The notes: generated by a model from the letters alone, not told the origin. A DNA stretch of 64,000 nt from Sulfuriferula thiophila (GCF_003864975.1 NZ_BHGL01000017.1:32817-96816); one strand, 5' to 3'. Numbered from the stretch's first letter, positions 17,697 to 27,334 are shown. Program-made: numbers and translations.

Positions 17697-19598
17697 ATGC
17701 CGTTATTAACGATAGAAAATGCTTCATTGGCTTTTGGTCACTTTGCGTTGCTGGATCGCACTAGCTGGGTGATAGAGCCGGGTGTACATATAGGTCTGAT
17801 TGGCCGCAATGGTGCAGGGAAGTCCAGTTTGTTGAAAGTGCTGGCCGGAGAGTTCCCACCTGATGACGGGGTGGTGTGGCGTCAGCCGGGTATCAAATTA
17901 GGCTACGTGCCGCAGGAGCCGGTGCTGGACCCTGAACATACAGTTTATGAAGCAGTGGCCCAAGGCCTGGGCGAGGTGAGTCAGCTACTGCTGGATTACC
18001 ATGAAGTTACCCATAAAATGGGCGAGCCGGATGCGGATTTTGATGCGCTGATGGCGCAGATGCAAACCTTGCAGACAGCTCTGGAAGCTCATGATGGCTG
18101 GAACTTGCAGGCGCGAGTGGAAACTGCGCTGACCAAGCTGAATTTGCCTGAAGATGTATTGGTTGGCACTTTGTCCGGCGGCTTGAAAAAACGGGTTGCT
18201 CTTGCGCGTGCATTGGTGGCTGAACCGGATCTGCTATTGCTGGATGAGCCGACCAACCACTTGGATTTGTCGTCGATTGAATGGCTGGAAGAGCTGATCC
18301 GTAACTATACCGGCAGCGTGGTGGTGATTACCCATGATCGACGTTTTCTGGATAACGTTTCGCAACAGATTATCGAGTTGGATCGCGGCAAGCTGCGTAG
18401 CTATGAAGGCAATTTTTCAGAATATCAACGGCTCAAGGCTGAGCAATTAGCTATCGAGGCGGTAGAGCAGGCCAAGTTCGACAAGTTTCTGGCGCAGGAA
18501 GAAGTCTGGATACGTAAGGGTGTGCAGGCACGCCGTACTCGTAATGAAGGTCGCGTCCGTCGTCTGGAACAGTTGCGCGTCACGCGTAGTGAGCGTCGCA
18601 ATCATCTCGGTCAGGTCAATCTGAATGTCGACAGTGGCGAGAAATCAGGTAAGCGTGTCGCTGAGCTGGAGAATGTCAGCAAGTCCTATGGCGGTCGTGT
18701 ATTGATCAAGGATTTCACGGGCATCATTCAGCGCGGTGACAAAGTGGGGCTGGTTGGGCCTAACGGTATTGGTAAAACCACGCTGATTAAATTGATACTG
18801 GGTGAAATCGAGCCGGATAGCGGTGAAGTGAAGCTGGGTACCAAGCTGTCGGTCGCCTATTTCGATCAGTTCCGCACACAACTGGATGAAGAACAGACCG
18901 TGGCTTACACCATTAGTCAGGGCGGTGATTATGTAGAAATCGGCGGCGAACGCAAGCATGTCATCAGTTATCTTGAAGATTTCCTGTTCGCACCAGAACG
19001 TTCACGCTCACCAGTAAAGTCACTGTCAGGCGGTGAGCGCAACCGACTATTGCTGGCGCGCTTGTTTACGCGTCCAGCGAATATTCTGGTGCTGGACGAG
19101 CCTACCAATGATCTGGATATCGACACACTGGAATTGCTGGAAGAGTTGCTGCAAGACTATCCCGGTACGGTATTGCTGGTCTCGCACGACCGTACCTTCC
19201 TGGATAACGTAGTGACGCAGGTGATTGCTTTTGAAGGCGATGGCCTGTTGCGTGAATACGCCGGTGGATATGAAGACTGGCTGATGCAACGTCCTAAAAC
19301 GAATGCAGCTAATGCCCCGAAGAAGTCAGCGCCAGCAAAACTGGAGCCAACTCAGCCTGCACCGAGTAAAGCCAAGTTGAGCTGGAAGGATCAGCAGGAG
19401 TTGGATGCTTTGCCAGCCAAAATAGAGGCGCTTGAGCTGGAACAGGAGCGGATAACAGCCTGTTTGGCAGATCCTAATTTGTATGCTAACCAAAAAAATG
19501 AAGCAGCAGAGTTGCAAACCAAATTAACTGGATTGAACGCACAGTTGAATGACATGCTGGCACGTTGGGAGGCCTTGGAAGCCAAGGCTAACGCTTGA
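17697..19598 (+). CDS. uup: ABC-F family ATPase Uup
   Basis: Cytoplasmic, soluble ATPase with two ABC domains and no membrane part; Uup is linked to ribosome function and to suppression of transposon precise excision. In the 633-aa product, domain 1 has Walker A GRNGAGKS (36-43), LSGGLKKRVALARAL and LLLDEPTNHLD. The interdomain linker carries the ARRTRNEGRVRRLEQLR stretch, and domain 2 has GPNGIGKT, LSGGERNRLLLARLF and LVLDEPTNDLD. A C-terminal coiled-coil (about 560-633, KLSWKDQQELDALPAKI onward) distinguishes Uup from EttA, YbiT and YheS. It follows rnhA by 16 bases and is likely co-transcribed with it. Confidence 0.93.
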   Translation: MPLLTIENASLAFGHFALLDRTSWVIEPGVHIGLIGRNGAGKSSLLKVLAGEFPPDDGVVWRQPGIKLGYVPQEPVLDPEHTVYEAVAQGLGEVSQLLLDYHEVTHKMGEPDADFDALMAQMQTLQTALEAHDGWNLQARVETALTKLNLPEDVLVGTLSGGLKKRVALARALVAEPDLLLLDEPTNHLDLSSIEWLEELIRNYTGSVVVITHDRRFLDNVSQQIIELDRGKLRSYEGNFSEYQRLKAEQLAIEAVEQAKFDKFLAQEEVWIRKGVQARRTRNEGRVRRLEQLRVTRSERRNHLGQVNLNVDSGEKSGKRVAELENVSKSYGGRVLIKDFTGIIQRGDKVGLVGPNGIGKTTLIKLILGEIEPDSGEVKLGTKLSVAYFDQFRTQLDEEQTVAYTISQGGDYVEIGGERKHVISYLEDFLFAPERSRSPVKSLSGGERNRLLLARLFTRPANILVLDEPTNDLDIDTLELLEELLQDYPGTVLLVSHDRTFLDNVVTQVIAFEGDGLLREYAGGYEDWLMQRPKTNAANAPKKSAPAKLEPTQPAPSKAKLSWKDQQELDALPAKIEALELEQERITACLADPNLYANQKNEAAELQTKLTGLNAQLNDMLARWEALEAKANA

Positions 19599-19672
19599 TC
19601 TGAGCTATTGGGCACGTTAGCAGCGTGTCTGAAGCTTTGTTTGGCTGGTTTTAACTGCGTGGTGTAGTTCGA

Positions 19673-20266
19673 TTACAGTAATACATCCCAGTTTTCTTGC
19701 ATCAGCATGTGCGTCAAGGCGATTAATGGCAAGCCGATTAATGCATTGGGGTCGGTGCCTTCCATTTTCTCCATGATGGCGATGCCTAATGCTTCAGAAC
19801 GGGCGCTGCCTGCACAGTTATACGGCTGATCTTTGCGCAGGTAATGTTCGATTTGCAGGTCGGTTAATGGGCGTATCTGTACTGTTGTCGGCACGATAGC
19901 GGACTGCAGATTTCCTGTTGCGGTGTTGTATAAGCTTAACGCGGTGTGAAACACAATCTGTTGGCCGCGCATCAGGCGTAATTGCGCTACTGCATTGTCA
20001 TGATTTCCGGGCTTGCCTATGTGCTGCCCATTGAGGGTGGCAACCTGATCGGAGCCGATTATCAGTGCATCGGGGAAGCGTTCAGCGACAGCTTTGGCTT
20101 TGAGTGCGGATAATCGCAATGCCGCTGCATCGGGTGTTTCATCGGGTAGCGGGGTTTCATCAACTTCAGGAGCGGCAACTTCAAAGGCGACTTGTAATTT
20201 CGCTAACAGCTCCCGTCTATAGGGCGAAGTAGAGGCGAGGACAAGTGTTCTGGAAGCTGCCGTCAT
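19673..20266 (-). CDS. yceF: 7-methyl-GTP pyrophosphatase, Maf-like protein YceF
   Basis: Maf/HAM1-fold nucleotide pyrophosphatase. The 197-aa sequence starts with LVLASTSPYRRELL, continues APEVDET and IIGSDQVATLNG, and ends with DPNALIGLPLIAL, the pattern of the YceF subgroup (7-methyl-GTP hydrolysis) rather than the dTTP/UTP-type YhdE. The position near yceD-rpmF-plsX also matches E. coli yceF. Here two pyruvate carboxylase genes lie between yceF and yceD, and yceF is last in that leftward operon, 8 bases after the carboxyltransferase gene. Confidence 0.93.
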   Translation of the reverse strand: MTAASRTLVLASTSPYRRELLAKLQVAFEVAAPEVDETPLPDETPDAAALRLSALKAKAVAERFPDALIIGSDQVATLNGQHIGKPGNHDNAVAQLRLMRGQQIVFHTALSLYNTATGNLQSAIVPTTVQIRPLTDLQIEHYLRKDQPYNCAGSARSEALGIAIMEKMEGTDPNALIGLPLIALTHMLMQENWDVLL

Positions 20267-20274
20267 CAGTTGCT

Positions 20275-22122
20275 TTACTCTGGTTGAATTTCAAGCAATG
20301 CCTGATCGGGGGTGACGGAATCACCCTTGACGACAAACAGGTTGATAATCGTGCCGGAAATCGATGCCTGAATTTCATTTTCCATTTTCATGGCTTCGAT
20401 AACGAGAACTGGATCACCAGCTTTTACTTTTTGCCCGGTGATGACAAGCACATCTACGATGTTGCCCGGCATGGCAGTGGTGACATGGCCGGCATGGCTA
20501 GGACGTGGGCGACCGCTACTGCTGACCTTGTTGGTCGACTTCGCTTTGCCGGTTGAGCTGCCATCGGCAGTGATCTCAACTTCGTTGAGTGCTTCAACAA
20601 AGACTTCTTCGGTCACGCCATCCACAGAAACGTAGTAAGGACGTTCGGTTTGTGAGCCGTGTCCAGTACCAGTCAGGCGAATGTGATAGGTTTCACCGTG
20701 CAAAGTGATGCGGAATTCATCAGCCGCAAAGCGGGTTGAAGAGTTGGCATTTTTCGCTTCAATTGGCAAAAGCACTTCCGGAGTGAGCTTGTCTGCATTA
20801 CGTTCCTGCAGGAAGGTGCGGCCCAGATCCGGGAACATGGCATAGGTCAGCACATCTTCTTCTGTTTTGGCAACGTCTTCAATTTCGCTACGCAGTTTAT
20901 CCATCTCATCCGGAATCAAATCAGCCGGACGACAGGTAATAACTTCCTGAGTGCCTATGGCCAGATCACGCACAGTATGATTAATGGTGCCTGGCGCCTG
21001 ACCATAGCGGCCTTGCATATACAGTTTGACTTCGTTGGTGATGGTCTTGTAACGGCCACCAGTCAAAACGTTGATTACGGCCTGGCTGCCAACGATTTGT
21101 GAAGTTGGGGTCACTAGCGGCGGGAAGCCTAAATCTTCACGTACGCGAGGGATTTCTGCCAGGACTTCATCCATGCGATCCAGTGAGCCTTGTTCTTTAA
21201 GCTGATTGGACAGGTTGGAAATCATGCCGCCCGGCACCTGGCTAATCAACACGCGTGGATCGACGCCGGTAAAATTGCTTTCATATTGCCAGTACAATTT
21301 GCGTATTTCGCGGAAATAAGCAGCAATTTCTTCAAGATCGGCGAGGTTGATGCCGGTGTCATATTCTGTTCCTGCCAGCGCTGCCACAAAGCTTTCAGTG
21401 GTAGGGTGGCTGGCGCCTTCCGAGAACGGTGAGATGCAGGTGTCAATAATCGATGCGCCAGCTTCTACTGCTTTGAGGTGAACCATGCTGGCCAGGCCTG
21501 AGGTGGCATGGCTGTGGTTGTGTACGGGTAGTCCGGTTGCTTCACGTATGGCTTTGACGAGGTCATAAGCAACGGTGGGTGTAAGCAAGCCAGCCATGTC
21601 TTTAATTGCAATGGTGTCACAGCCCAGATCAGCCAGTCCTTTTGCAAGTTCGACGAAGTGCGGTATGTCGTGAACCGGGCTGGTGGTATAGGAAATCGCA
21701 CCCTGAGCGTGTTTGCCTGATTTTTTGACCGCTTCGACAGAAACGCGCATATTGCGCAAATCATTCATTGCGTCAAAGATACGGAATACATCGACACCAT
21801 TGTCGGCAGATTTCTGCACAAATGCGCGAACAACGTCATCAGCATAGTGGCGATAACCTAACAGGTTCTGGCCGCGCAACAGCATCTGGATAGGCGTGTT
21901 CGGGAGTGCCTTGCGTAATTTGGCGAGACGTTCCCATGGATCTTCTTTAAGAAAACGTACACACGCGTCGAATGTTGCGCCACCCCAGGCTTCAAGCGAC
22001 CAGAAGCCGATATTGTCGAGCTTGGCGCAGATAGGGAGCATGTGTTCGGTACGCATGCGGGTTGCAATCAGAGATTGGTGGCCGTCACGCAGGACAAGGT
22101 CAGTTATAAATACTTTTGGCAT
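20275..22122 (-). CDS. pycB: Pyruvate carboxylase subunit B (carboxyltransferase and biotin carrier)
   Basis: Transfers CO2 from carboxybiotin to pyruvate, making oxaloacetate. The 615-aa product has an N-terminal HMGL-like carboxyltransferase barrel (TDLVLRDGHQSL near the start; the metal-binding region with NHSHATSG), a central PYC_OADA domain, an Ala/Ser/Pro linker and a C-terminal biotinyl domain with EAMKMENE (biotin on K579). The same architecture occurs in the alpha subunit of sodium-pumping oxaloacetate decarboxylase, but no beta/gamma decarboxylase subunits are present and a biotin carboxylase gene lies directly upstream, which favours a two-subunit pyruvate carboxylase. In this context it would be anaplerotic. 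Confidence 0.88.
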   Translation of the reverse strand: MPKVFITDLVLRDGHQSLIATRMRTEHMLPICAKLDNIGFWSLEAWGGATFDACVRFLKEDPWERLAKLRKALPNTPIQMLLRGQNLLGYRHYADDVVRAFVQKSADNGVDVFRIFDAMNDLRNMRVSVEAVKKSGKHAQGAISYTTSPVHDIPHFVELAKGLADLGCDTIAIKDMAGLLTPTVAYDLVKAIREATGLPVHNHSHATSGLASMVHLKAVEAGASIIDTCISPFSEGASHPTTESFVAALAGTEYDTGINLADLEEIAAYFREIRKLYWQYESNFTGVDPRVLISQVPGGMISNLSNQLKEQGSLDRMDEVLAEIPRVREDLGFPPLVTPTSQIVGSQAVINVLTGGRYKTITNEVKLYMQGRYGQAPGTINHTVRDLAIGTQEVITCRPADLIPDEMDKLRSEIEDVAKTEEDVLTYAMFPDLGRTFLQERNADKLTPEVLLPIEAKNANSSTRFAADEFRITLHGETYHIRLTGTGHGSQTERPYYVSVDGVTEEVFVEALNEVEITADGSSTGKAKSTNKVSSSGRPRPSHAGHVTTAMPGNIVDVLVITGQKVKAGDPVLVIEAMKMENEIQASISGTIINLFVVKGDSVTPDQALLEIQPE

Positions 22123-22150
22123 AATTGATACAGTCTAAAATTTAATCGAA

Positions 22151-23569
22151 TTACAATCCATTATGTGCTGCAATGGCAGCGGCAATGGCGGCGGCTAACA
22201 TTTCTGGAGGCTGTCCCACGTCGTAGTTTATCAGTTCTGGGTGAGATTCGACGAATGACGTATTAAAACGGCCACTGCGGAACTCTTCATTTCTCAGAAT
22301 TTCAAGATAATACGGGATCGTGGTTTTTACTCCGAACACAGTCATGTCATTTAAAGCGCGGCGACCGCGCTCTATGACGCTTTCCCATGACAGGTTCCAT
22401 ACAGTGAGCTTTGCGCACATGGAATCATAATAGGGCGGGATCACATAGCCGCTGTACATCGCAGCGTCTGTACGCACACCTGGGCCGCCTGGTGCGTAGT
22501 ATCGGGTAATGCGCCCGAAGCTCGGCAAGAAGTTATTCTTCGGATCTTCGGCGTTGATGCGAAATTCCATGGCGAAACCGTTATGCTTAATTTCATCCTG
22601 TTTGTACTGTAACGGCAAGCCACTGGCAATGCGGATTTGTTCTTGCACGATATCGACGCCGGTAATGGTTTCAGTGACCGTGTGTTCCACTTGCAGGCGG
22701 GTATTCATTTCCATGAAATAGAACTGATTGTCAGCATCCAGCAGGAATTCAACCGTGCCGGCGTTGACATAACCTACCGCTTTAGATGCCTGGACGGCGA
22801 GTTTGCCAATATACTGACGTTGCGCTTCAGTGAGTTGAGGCGATGGTGCGATTTCTATTAATTTCTGATTGCGGCGCTGGATAGAGCAGTCGCGTTCAAA
22901 CAGATGTATGGTGTTGCCGAAATTGTCGGCCATCACCTGAACTTCAATGTGTTTTGGATGTACGACGCATTTCTCCAGGAATACTTCGGGTTTTCCGAAA
23001 GCCTTGCCGGCCTCTGATACTACGCGATCGTAGTTTTTCAGCAGTTCAGCTTCTGAATCACAGCGACGGATACCGCGTCCACCACCACCATTAGTTGCTT
23101 TAAGCATGACCGGGTAGCCGATGCCGTTGGCAAGTTGACGTGCTTCCTCTACGTTTTCCAGGTTGTGTTCGCTGCCAGGGATAACCGGGATGCCGGCTTT
23201 GATCATGGCTTTACGTGCTTCAATCTTATCGCCCATCATACGGATGACATCCGCATCAGGACCAATGAACTGGATGCCGCGACGGGCACAAATCTCGGCC
23301 AGTGTTGGGTTCTCAGACAGGAAGCCATATCCTGGATGAAGCGCATCGCAACCACTGGCAACAGCCAGGTTGACTATATTATGCGCATTCAGATAACCCT
23401 GTACTGGGTCAGAGCCGATGTTATAAGATTCATCAGCTTTTTTGACGTGGAGCGCATGGCGATCCGCATCAGTATAAATTGCGACTGAGGTAATGCCGAG
23501 TTCAGAGCAGGCACGTACAATGCGTACGGCAATCTCACCTCTATTGGCTATAAGTATTTTCTTTATCAC
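22151..23569 (-). CDS. pycA: Pyruvate carboxylase subunit A (biotin carboxylase)
   Basis: Carboxylates biotin with bicarbonate and ATP. The 472-aa protein has the full AccC-like fold: KILIANRGEIAVRI at the N-terminus, GYGFLSEN, the ATP-grasp glycine loop KATNGGGGRGI, ERDCSIQRRNQK, EMNTRLQVEHTVTE, and the C-terminal domain. An Ala-rich tail ends the protein. AccC of acetyl-CoA carboxylase is about 450 aa and usually sits beside accB; here the partner is the carboxyltransferase/biotin subunit 28 bases downstream, so PycA is the better call. It diverges from yceD and its promoter is in the shared gap. Confidence 0.87.
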   Translation of the reverse strand: MIKKILIANRGEIAVRIVRACSELGITSVAIYTDADRHALHVKKADESYNIGSDPVQGYLNAHNIVNLAVASGCDALHPGYGFLSENPTLAEICARRGIQFIGPDADVIRMMGDKIEARKAMIKAGIPVIPGSEHNLENVEEARQLANGIGYPVMLKATNGGGGRGIRRCDSEAELLKNYDRVVSEAGKAFGKPEVFLEKCVVHPKHIEVQVMADNFGNTIHLFERDCSIQRRNQKLIEIAPSPQLTEAQRQYIGKLAVQASKAVGYVNAGTVEFLLDADNQFYFMEMNTRLQVEHTVTETITGVDIVQEQIRIASGLPLQYKQDEIKHNGFAMEFRINAEDPKNNFLPSFGRITRYYAPGGPGVRTDAAMYSGYVIPPYYDSMCAKLTVWNLSWESVIERGRRALNDMTVFGVKTTIPYYLEILRNEEFRSGRFNTSFVESHPELINYDVGQPPEMLAAAIAAAIAAHNGL

Positions 23570-23585
23570 GCGCCGAAGCCTTCTT

Positions 23586-23614
23586 TTGACAATGCAATGA
23601 TTAAATTATATCAT
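23586..23614 (+). promoter_or_regulatory. Sigma-70 promoter of yceD-rpmF
   Basis: TTGACA (23586-23591), exactly 17 bases, then TATCAT (23609-23614): perfect -35 and 5/6 -10. The expected transcription start is about 23621, only a few bases before the ATG at 23624, so the yceD message may have almost no leader. The promoter overlaps an alternative upstream ATG at 23597, arguing against that start. Confidence 0.65.
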
Positions 23615-23623
23615 GCGCGGCTT

Positions 23624-24118
23624 ATGTCGGAACAGGCAGTCATAGATAGTCTCGCTTTTGCACGGAACAAAAGCACAATGAATGGTGTCATCACAGTGGG
23701 TGAATTACCCCGGTTGATGGAAGCCACGATGAGTGACGTCGGTACTTTAAGTTATATAATGACGGGTGGAGTTAATGTCCGTCCTTATTTATCACTTAAA
23801 ATAAATGGCGATTTGTCATTATTGTGTCAGCGTTGTGCACGACCATTTCTTTGGCATTTGCAGCTGGAATGTCTGGTGTGGTTGGCTCACGATGAGCGCG
23901 AATTAGATGCGTGGGATCGTGAGGCGGATGGATTGGCGGATGCGATGTTGGCAGACGAGCGATTCGATTGGCAGGCTTGGTTGGAGGAAGAGGTGTTGTT
24001 GGCTTTGCCAGTATCGCCAGTTCACCCAAACGATGGATGTCCGGATTTGGCCGGGCAAGGGAAAAGTGAGCGACCAAACCCATTTGCGGTATTGGCGGCA
24101 TTAAAACGGCAACATTAA
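23624..24118 (+). CDS. yceD: DUF177 / YceD family protein (large-subunit rRNA accumulation protein)
   Basis: Small protein linked to 23S rRNA accumulation and almost always encoded before rpmF. From the ATG at 23624 it is 164 aa, starting MSEQAVIDSLAFAR, which fits the family better than the upstream ATG at 23597 (inside the promoter). Features are a CQRC motif about mid-protein (first half of the family cysteine pair), an acidic central part with many D/E/W residues, and the C-terminal NPFAVLAALK, the family hallmark. Biochemical role is only partly known. Confidence 0.85.
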   Translation: MSEQAVIDSLAFARNKSTMNGVITVGELPRLMEATMSDVGTLSYIMTGGVNVRPYLSLKINGDLSLLCQRCARPFLWHLQLECLVWLAHDERELDAWDREADGLADAMLADERFDWQAWLEEEVLLALPVSPVHPNDGCPDLAGQGKSERPNPFAVLAALKRQH

Positions 24119-24136
24119 TTTGATTGGAGTAGTAAA

Positions 24137-24316
24137 ATGGCTGTTCAACAGAACAAAAAATCCCCGTCTAAACGCGGTATGCATCGTGCACACGATTTTC
24201 TGACCAACCCACCGTTGGCAATTGAGCCTACCACAGGCGAAGTGCATTTGCGTCATCACATCAGCCCTAACGGTTTTTACCGTGGTCGTAAGGTTGTTGC
24301 TACCAAAGGCGAATAA
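24137..24316 (+). CDS. rpmF: 50S ribosomal protein L32
   Basis: A 59-aa basic protein of the large ribosomal subunit. It begins [20 protein letters not shown], then [12 protein letters not shown] and [15 protein letters not shown]. It is the cysteine-free form of L32 (no zinc ribbon). It follows yceD by 18 bases with a GGAGT ribosome-binding site, the universal yceD-rpmF arrangement, and is closed by its own hairpin terminator before plsX. Confidence 0.98.
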   Translation: MAVQQNKKSPSKRGMHRAHDFLTNPPLAIEPTTGEVHLRHHISPNGFYRGRKVVATKGE

Positions 24317-24344
24317 ACGCGGTGCACGTTTCGTGACCGAGTAA

Positions 24345-24379
24345 GCCGCAAGAAGTATTTCTTGCGGCATTTTGTTTTT
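24345..24379 (+). terminator. Rho-independent terminator between rpmF and plsX
   Basis: A perfect 10-base stem (GCCGCAAGAA / TTCTTGCGGC) with loop GTAT, followed by ATTTTGTTTTT. It lies only 20 bases before the plsX ATG, so fatty-acid genes need either readthrough or a promoter inside or before the hairpin. Confidence 0.88.
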
Positions 24380-24398
24380 ATCGCGCACGAATTTAAAA

Positions 24399-25421
24399 AT
24401 GACAAAAGATGTAACTGTGGCAATTGATGCAATGGGTGGCGACCACGGGCCGGTTGTAACCGTGCCTGCTGCGCTGAAATGCCTTGCGCGTGACCCCGCG
24501 CTTAATATTGTGCTGGTTGGTTTGCAGGATGCGATTGAAGCCCAGCTTCGCGCACTTCATGTCAAAGCTGATCCCCGTTTGCGCATTCATCATGCCACTG
24601 AAGTGGTCGGCATGGATGAGTCGCCTGCGCTTGCCATGCGCAACAAAAAAGATTCCTCCATGCGTGTTGCGATCAATCTGGTCAAAACGGGCGAGGCTGG
24701 TGCTTGTATATCTGCGGGTAACACCGGTGCGTTGATGGCGACTGCGCGATTCGTGCTGAAAATGTTGCCGGGAATTGAGCGTCCGGCGATTGCCAGCGAG
24801 CTTCCGACTATCAAGGGCCGCACCTTTGTGCTTGATCTGGGCGCGAACGTGGATTGTACACCTGAGCATTTGCTGCAGTTCGGCATCATGGGCGCCATGC
24901 TGGTTTCTGCATTGGATCAGCGTGATGCGCCTAGCGTGGGTTTGCTGAATATCGGCGAAGAAGAAATCAAGGGCAATGAAATTGTTAAGCAAGCCGCCGA
25001 TTTATTGCGCCAGAGTGGGTTGAATTTTTATGGCAATATTGAAGGTGATGATATCTACAAGGGCACTACTGATGTGGTGGTGTGCGATGGTTTTGTGGGT
25101 AATGTGGCGTTAAAGACCTCTGAGGGTCTGGCTAAAATGATTTCGACGATGCTGCGTGAGGAATTTACACGTAACATTTTTACAAGAATAGCGGGCGTTG
25201 TTGCATTACCGGTATTGCGGGCTTTCAAAAAGCGCGTGGATCCGCGCCGTTACAATGGGGCAACGTTATTGGGTCTGCGCGGTGTTGTGGTGAAGAGTCA
25301 TGGCGGTGCGGATCGGTTTGCGTTTGAGCATGCGATCGAACAGGCCGTACGTGAAGTGCGCAATAACGTGCAGCAGCGTATCAGCGAAAAAATGGCTATA
25401 TTGCAAAAGGATGCTGCCTAA
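24399..25421 (+). CDS. plsX: Phosphate acyltransferase PlsX
   Basis: Makes acyl-phosphate from acyl-ACP, the first step of phospholipid synthesis by the PlsX/PlsY route. The 340-aa product begins [18 protein letters not shown], the family's signature start, and contains [10 protein letters not shown], the GNIEGDDI segment and [12 protein letters not shown] choose the ATG at 24399; a TTG at 24372 lies inside the terminator T-run. A clear ribosome-binding site is not visible. The stop codon abuts the fabH ATG with no gap, so the two are coupled. Confidence 0.97.
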   Translation: MTKDVTVAIDAMGGDHGPVVTVPAALKCLARDPALNIVLVGLQDAIEAQLRALHVKADPRLRIHHATEVVGMDESPALAMRNKKDSSMRVAINLVKTGEAGACISAGNTGALMATARFVLKMLPGIERPAIASELPTIKGRTFVLDLGANVDCTPEHLLQFGIMGAMLVSALDQRDAPSVGLLNIGEEEIKGNEIVKQAADLLRQSGLNFYGNIEGDDIYKGTTDVVVCDGFVGNVALKTSEGLAKMISTMLREEFTRNIFTRIAGVVALPVLRAFKKRVDPRRYNGATLLGLRGVVVKSHGGADRFAFEHAIEQAVREVRNNVQQRISEKMAILQKDAA

Positions 25422-26381
25422 ATGTTTTCAAAAATCCAGGGGACTGGCAGTTATTTGCCGGAACGCATCGTAACAAATCAGGAATTATCTGAACGCATCG
25501 ATACCAGTGATGAATGGATCGTCGAGCGTACCGGAATTCGTCAGCGTCATCTGGCGGCTGATAACGAAACTACCAGTGATTTAGCGGCGGCTGCAGCACG
25601 TCAGGCCATTGCTGCGGCAGGTATCGACGTTAATGCTATTGATCTGATAATCGTAGCGACGACTACACCGGATCTGGTGTTCCCGAGCACCGCTTGTCTG
25701 TTGCAAAACAAACTGGGCGTCACTAATGGTTGCCCTGCCTTCGATGTACAGGCGGTTTGCAGCGGCTTTGTCTACGCCTTGTCTATAGCCGATAATTTTA
25801 TTCGTGCCGGCCAGGCTAAATGTGCGCTGGTGATCGGTGCTGAGACTTTATCGCGCATCACCGACTGGACTGACAGAAGTAACTGTATTTTGTGGGGTGA
25901 TGGCGCCGGTGCAGTTATTCTTACCGCGAGTGAAGAGCCTGGTGTAATCGCTACGCATTTACATGCCGATGGCCGCTATCGTGATTTATTGCACGTTAAC
26001 GGTGGCGTGTCTGCGGGTAGTGATGGTGCGCCAGTTATGAAAATGGAAGGTAATGCCGTTTTCAGAATGGCTGTCAAAACACTGGATGCCATTGTTGACG
26101 AAACGCTGATTGCTAATGGATTACAAAAATCAGATGTAACCTGGCTGGTTCCGCATCAGGCCAATATTCGTATTATTCAGGCTACTGCTAAAAAGCTGGG
26201 AATGAGTATGGATAATGTGGTGGTGACGGTAGATCAGCATGCTAATACTTCGGCGGCCTCTATTCCGCTGGCGCTTGACACAGCCGTGCGTGACGGTCGT
26301 ATCAAGCAGGGTGATGTCGTGCTGATGGAAGCGTTCGGCGGCGGTTTTACCTGGGGTTCTGTATTATTAAAGTGGGCTTGA
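25422..26381 (+). CDS. fabH: 3-oxoacyl-[ACP] synthase III
   Basis: Starts fatty-acid synthesis by condensing acetyl-CoA with malonyl-ACP. The 319-aa thiolase-fold enzyme has the Cys-His-Asn triad C113 (in [11 protein letters not shown]), H245 (in PHQANIRI) and N275 (in [10 protein letters not shown]), plus the start [13 protein letters not shown] and the C-terminal [11 protein letters not shown]. Length equals E. coli FabH (317). Immediately follows plsX and is 11 bases before fabD. Confidence 0.98.
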   Translation: MFSKIQGTGSYLPERIVTNQELSERIDTSDEWIVERTGIRQRHLAADNETTSDLAAAAARQAIAAAGIDVNAIDLIIVATTTPDLVFPSTACLLQNKLGVTNGCPAFDVQAVCSGFVYALSIADNFIRAGQAKCALVIGAETLSRITDWTDRSNCILWGDGAGAVILTASEEPGVIATHLHADGRYRDLLHVNGGVSAGSDGAPVMKMEGNAVFRMAVKTLDAIVDETLIANGLQKSDVTWLVPHQANIRIIQATAKKLGMSMDNVVVTVDQHANTSAASIPLALDTAVRDGRIKQGDVVLMEAFGGGFTWGSVLLKWA

Positions 26382-26392
26382 GGTTCAGATAA

Positions 26393-27322
26393 ATGAAATT
26401 TGCTTTTTTATTTCCCGGTCAGGGTTCGCAGTCAATTGGCATGATGCAAGGTTTTGATGCTTTGCCCATGGTGCGTGATACGTTCGTTGAGGCTTCAGCG
26501 ATACTGGGGCAGGATTTATGGGCGCTGGTTACTGACGGCCCGGCTGAACAGCTGAATTTGACCGTAAATACCCAGCCGCTGATGCTGGTGGCTGGCGTGG
26601 CGACTTACCGTGCATGGTTGGCCCAAGGTGGTCGTGTACCCGATGTGATGGCTGGCCATAGTCTGGGTGAATATAGCGCACTGGTTGCAGCAGGCGCGTT
26701 GACGCTGGAAGCGGCTTTGCCGCTGGTGCGATTGCGAGCCAATGCCATGCAGTCAGCTGTTGCCGAAGGTGTGGGTGCAATGGCGGCAATTTTGGGTTTG
26801 GATGATGCTACAGTGCGTGCGGTTTGCGCCGAAGCTGCTCAAGGCGAAGTTTTAGAAGCGGTGAATTTCAATTCGCCTGGGCAGGTGGTGATTGCAGGGC
26901 ATAAAGATGCAGTTGAGCGTGGAATGGTATTGGCAAAAGAAAAGGGCGCCAAGCGCGCATTGCCGTTGCCGGTTTCTGTGCCATCACACTGTGCGCTGAT
27001 GCGTCCGGCTGCTGAGCTGTTGGCAGCAGCACTGGCAGATGTGGCGATTCAGGCTCCGCGAATCCCTGTGCTGCATAATGCAGATGTAATGACATACAGC
27101 AATCCGGATCAAATTCGGGATGCTTTGGCTCGTCAACTCTACAGTCCGGTACGTTGGGTGGAAACTGTACAGGCGATGGCTAACGATGGAGTGACACTTG
27201 CGGCTGAGTGTGGTCCAGGCAGGGTGCTGGCAGGATTGACCAAGCGTATAGATGAGCGTGTCGCTGCAACAGCTTTGGTCAGCATGGATGCAATTACCGA
27301 ATTCAAAACCTTGATTGGCTAG
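26393..27322 (+). CDS. fabD: Malonyl-CoA:ACP transacylase
   Basis: Loads malonate onto ACP. The 309-aa enzyme has the N-terminal FPGQGSQ loop, nucleophile S90 in GHSLGEYSAL, the conserved R115/N-region of LRANAMQ, and catalytic H199 in SVPSHCALM. Length equals E. coli FabD (309). A GAGG precedes the ATG. Lies between fabH and fabG as in most Proteobacteria. Confidence 0.98.
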   Translation: MKFAFLFPGQGSQSIGMMQGFDALPMVRDTFVEASAILGQDLWALVTDGPAEQLNLTVNTQPLMLVAGVATYRAWLAQGGRVPDVMAGHSLGEYSALVAAGALTLEAALPLVRLRANAMQSAVAEGVGAMAAILGLDDATVRAVCAEAAQGEVLEAVNFNSPGQVVIAGHKDAVERGMVLAKEKGAKRALPLPVSVPSHCALMRPAAELLAAALADVAIQAPRIPVLHNADVMTYSNPDQIRDALARQLYSPVRWVETVQAMANDGVTLAAECGPGRVLAGLTKRIDERVAATALVSMDAITEFKTLIG

Positions 27323-27334
27323 GAGGAAGGCTTT

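Noticed and set aside
20275..22122. Oxaloacetate decarboxylase alpha subunit as the call for the biotin protein
   Set aside because: No beta or gamma decarboxylase subunit genes nearby, and a biotin carboxylase gene is directly upstream, which fits pyruvate carboxylase.
24372..24398. TTG upstream start for plsX
   Set aside because: Lies in the T-run of the rpmF terminator; the family start [14 protein letters not shown] matches ATG 24399.
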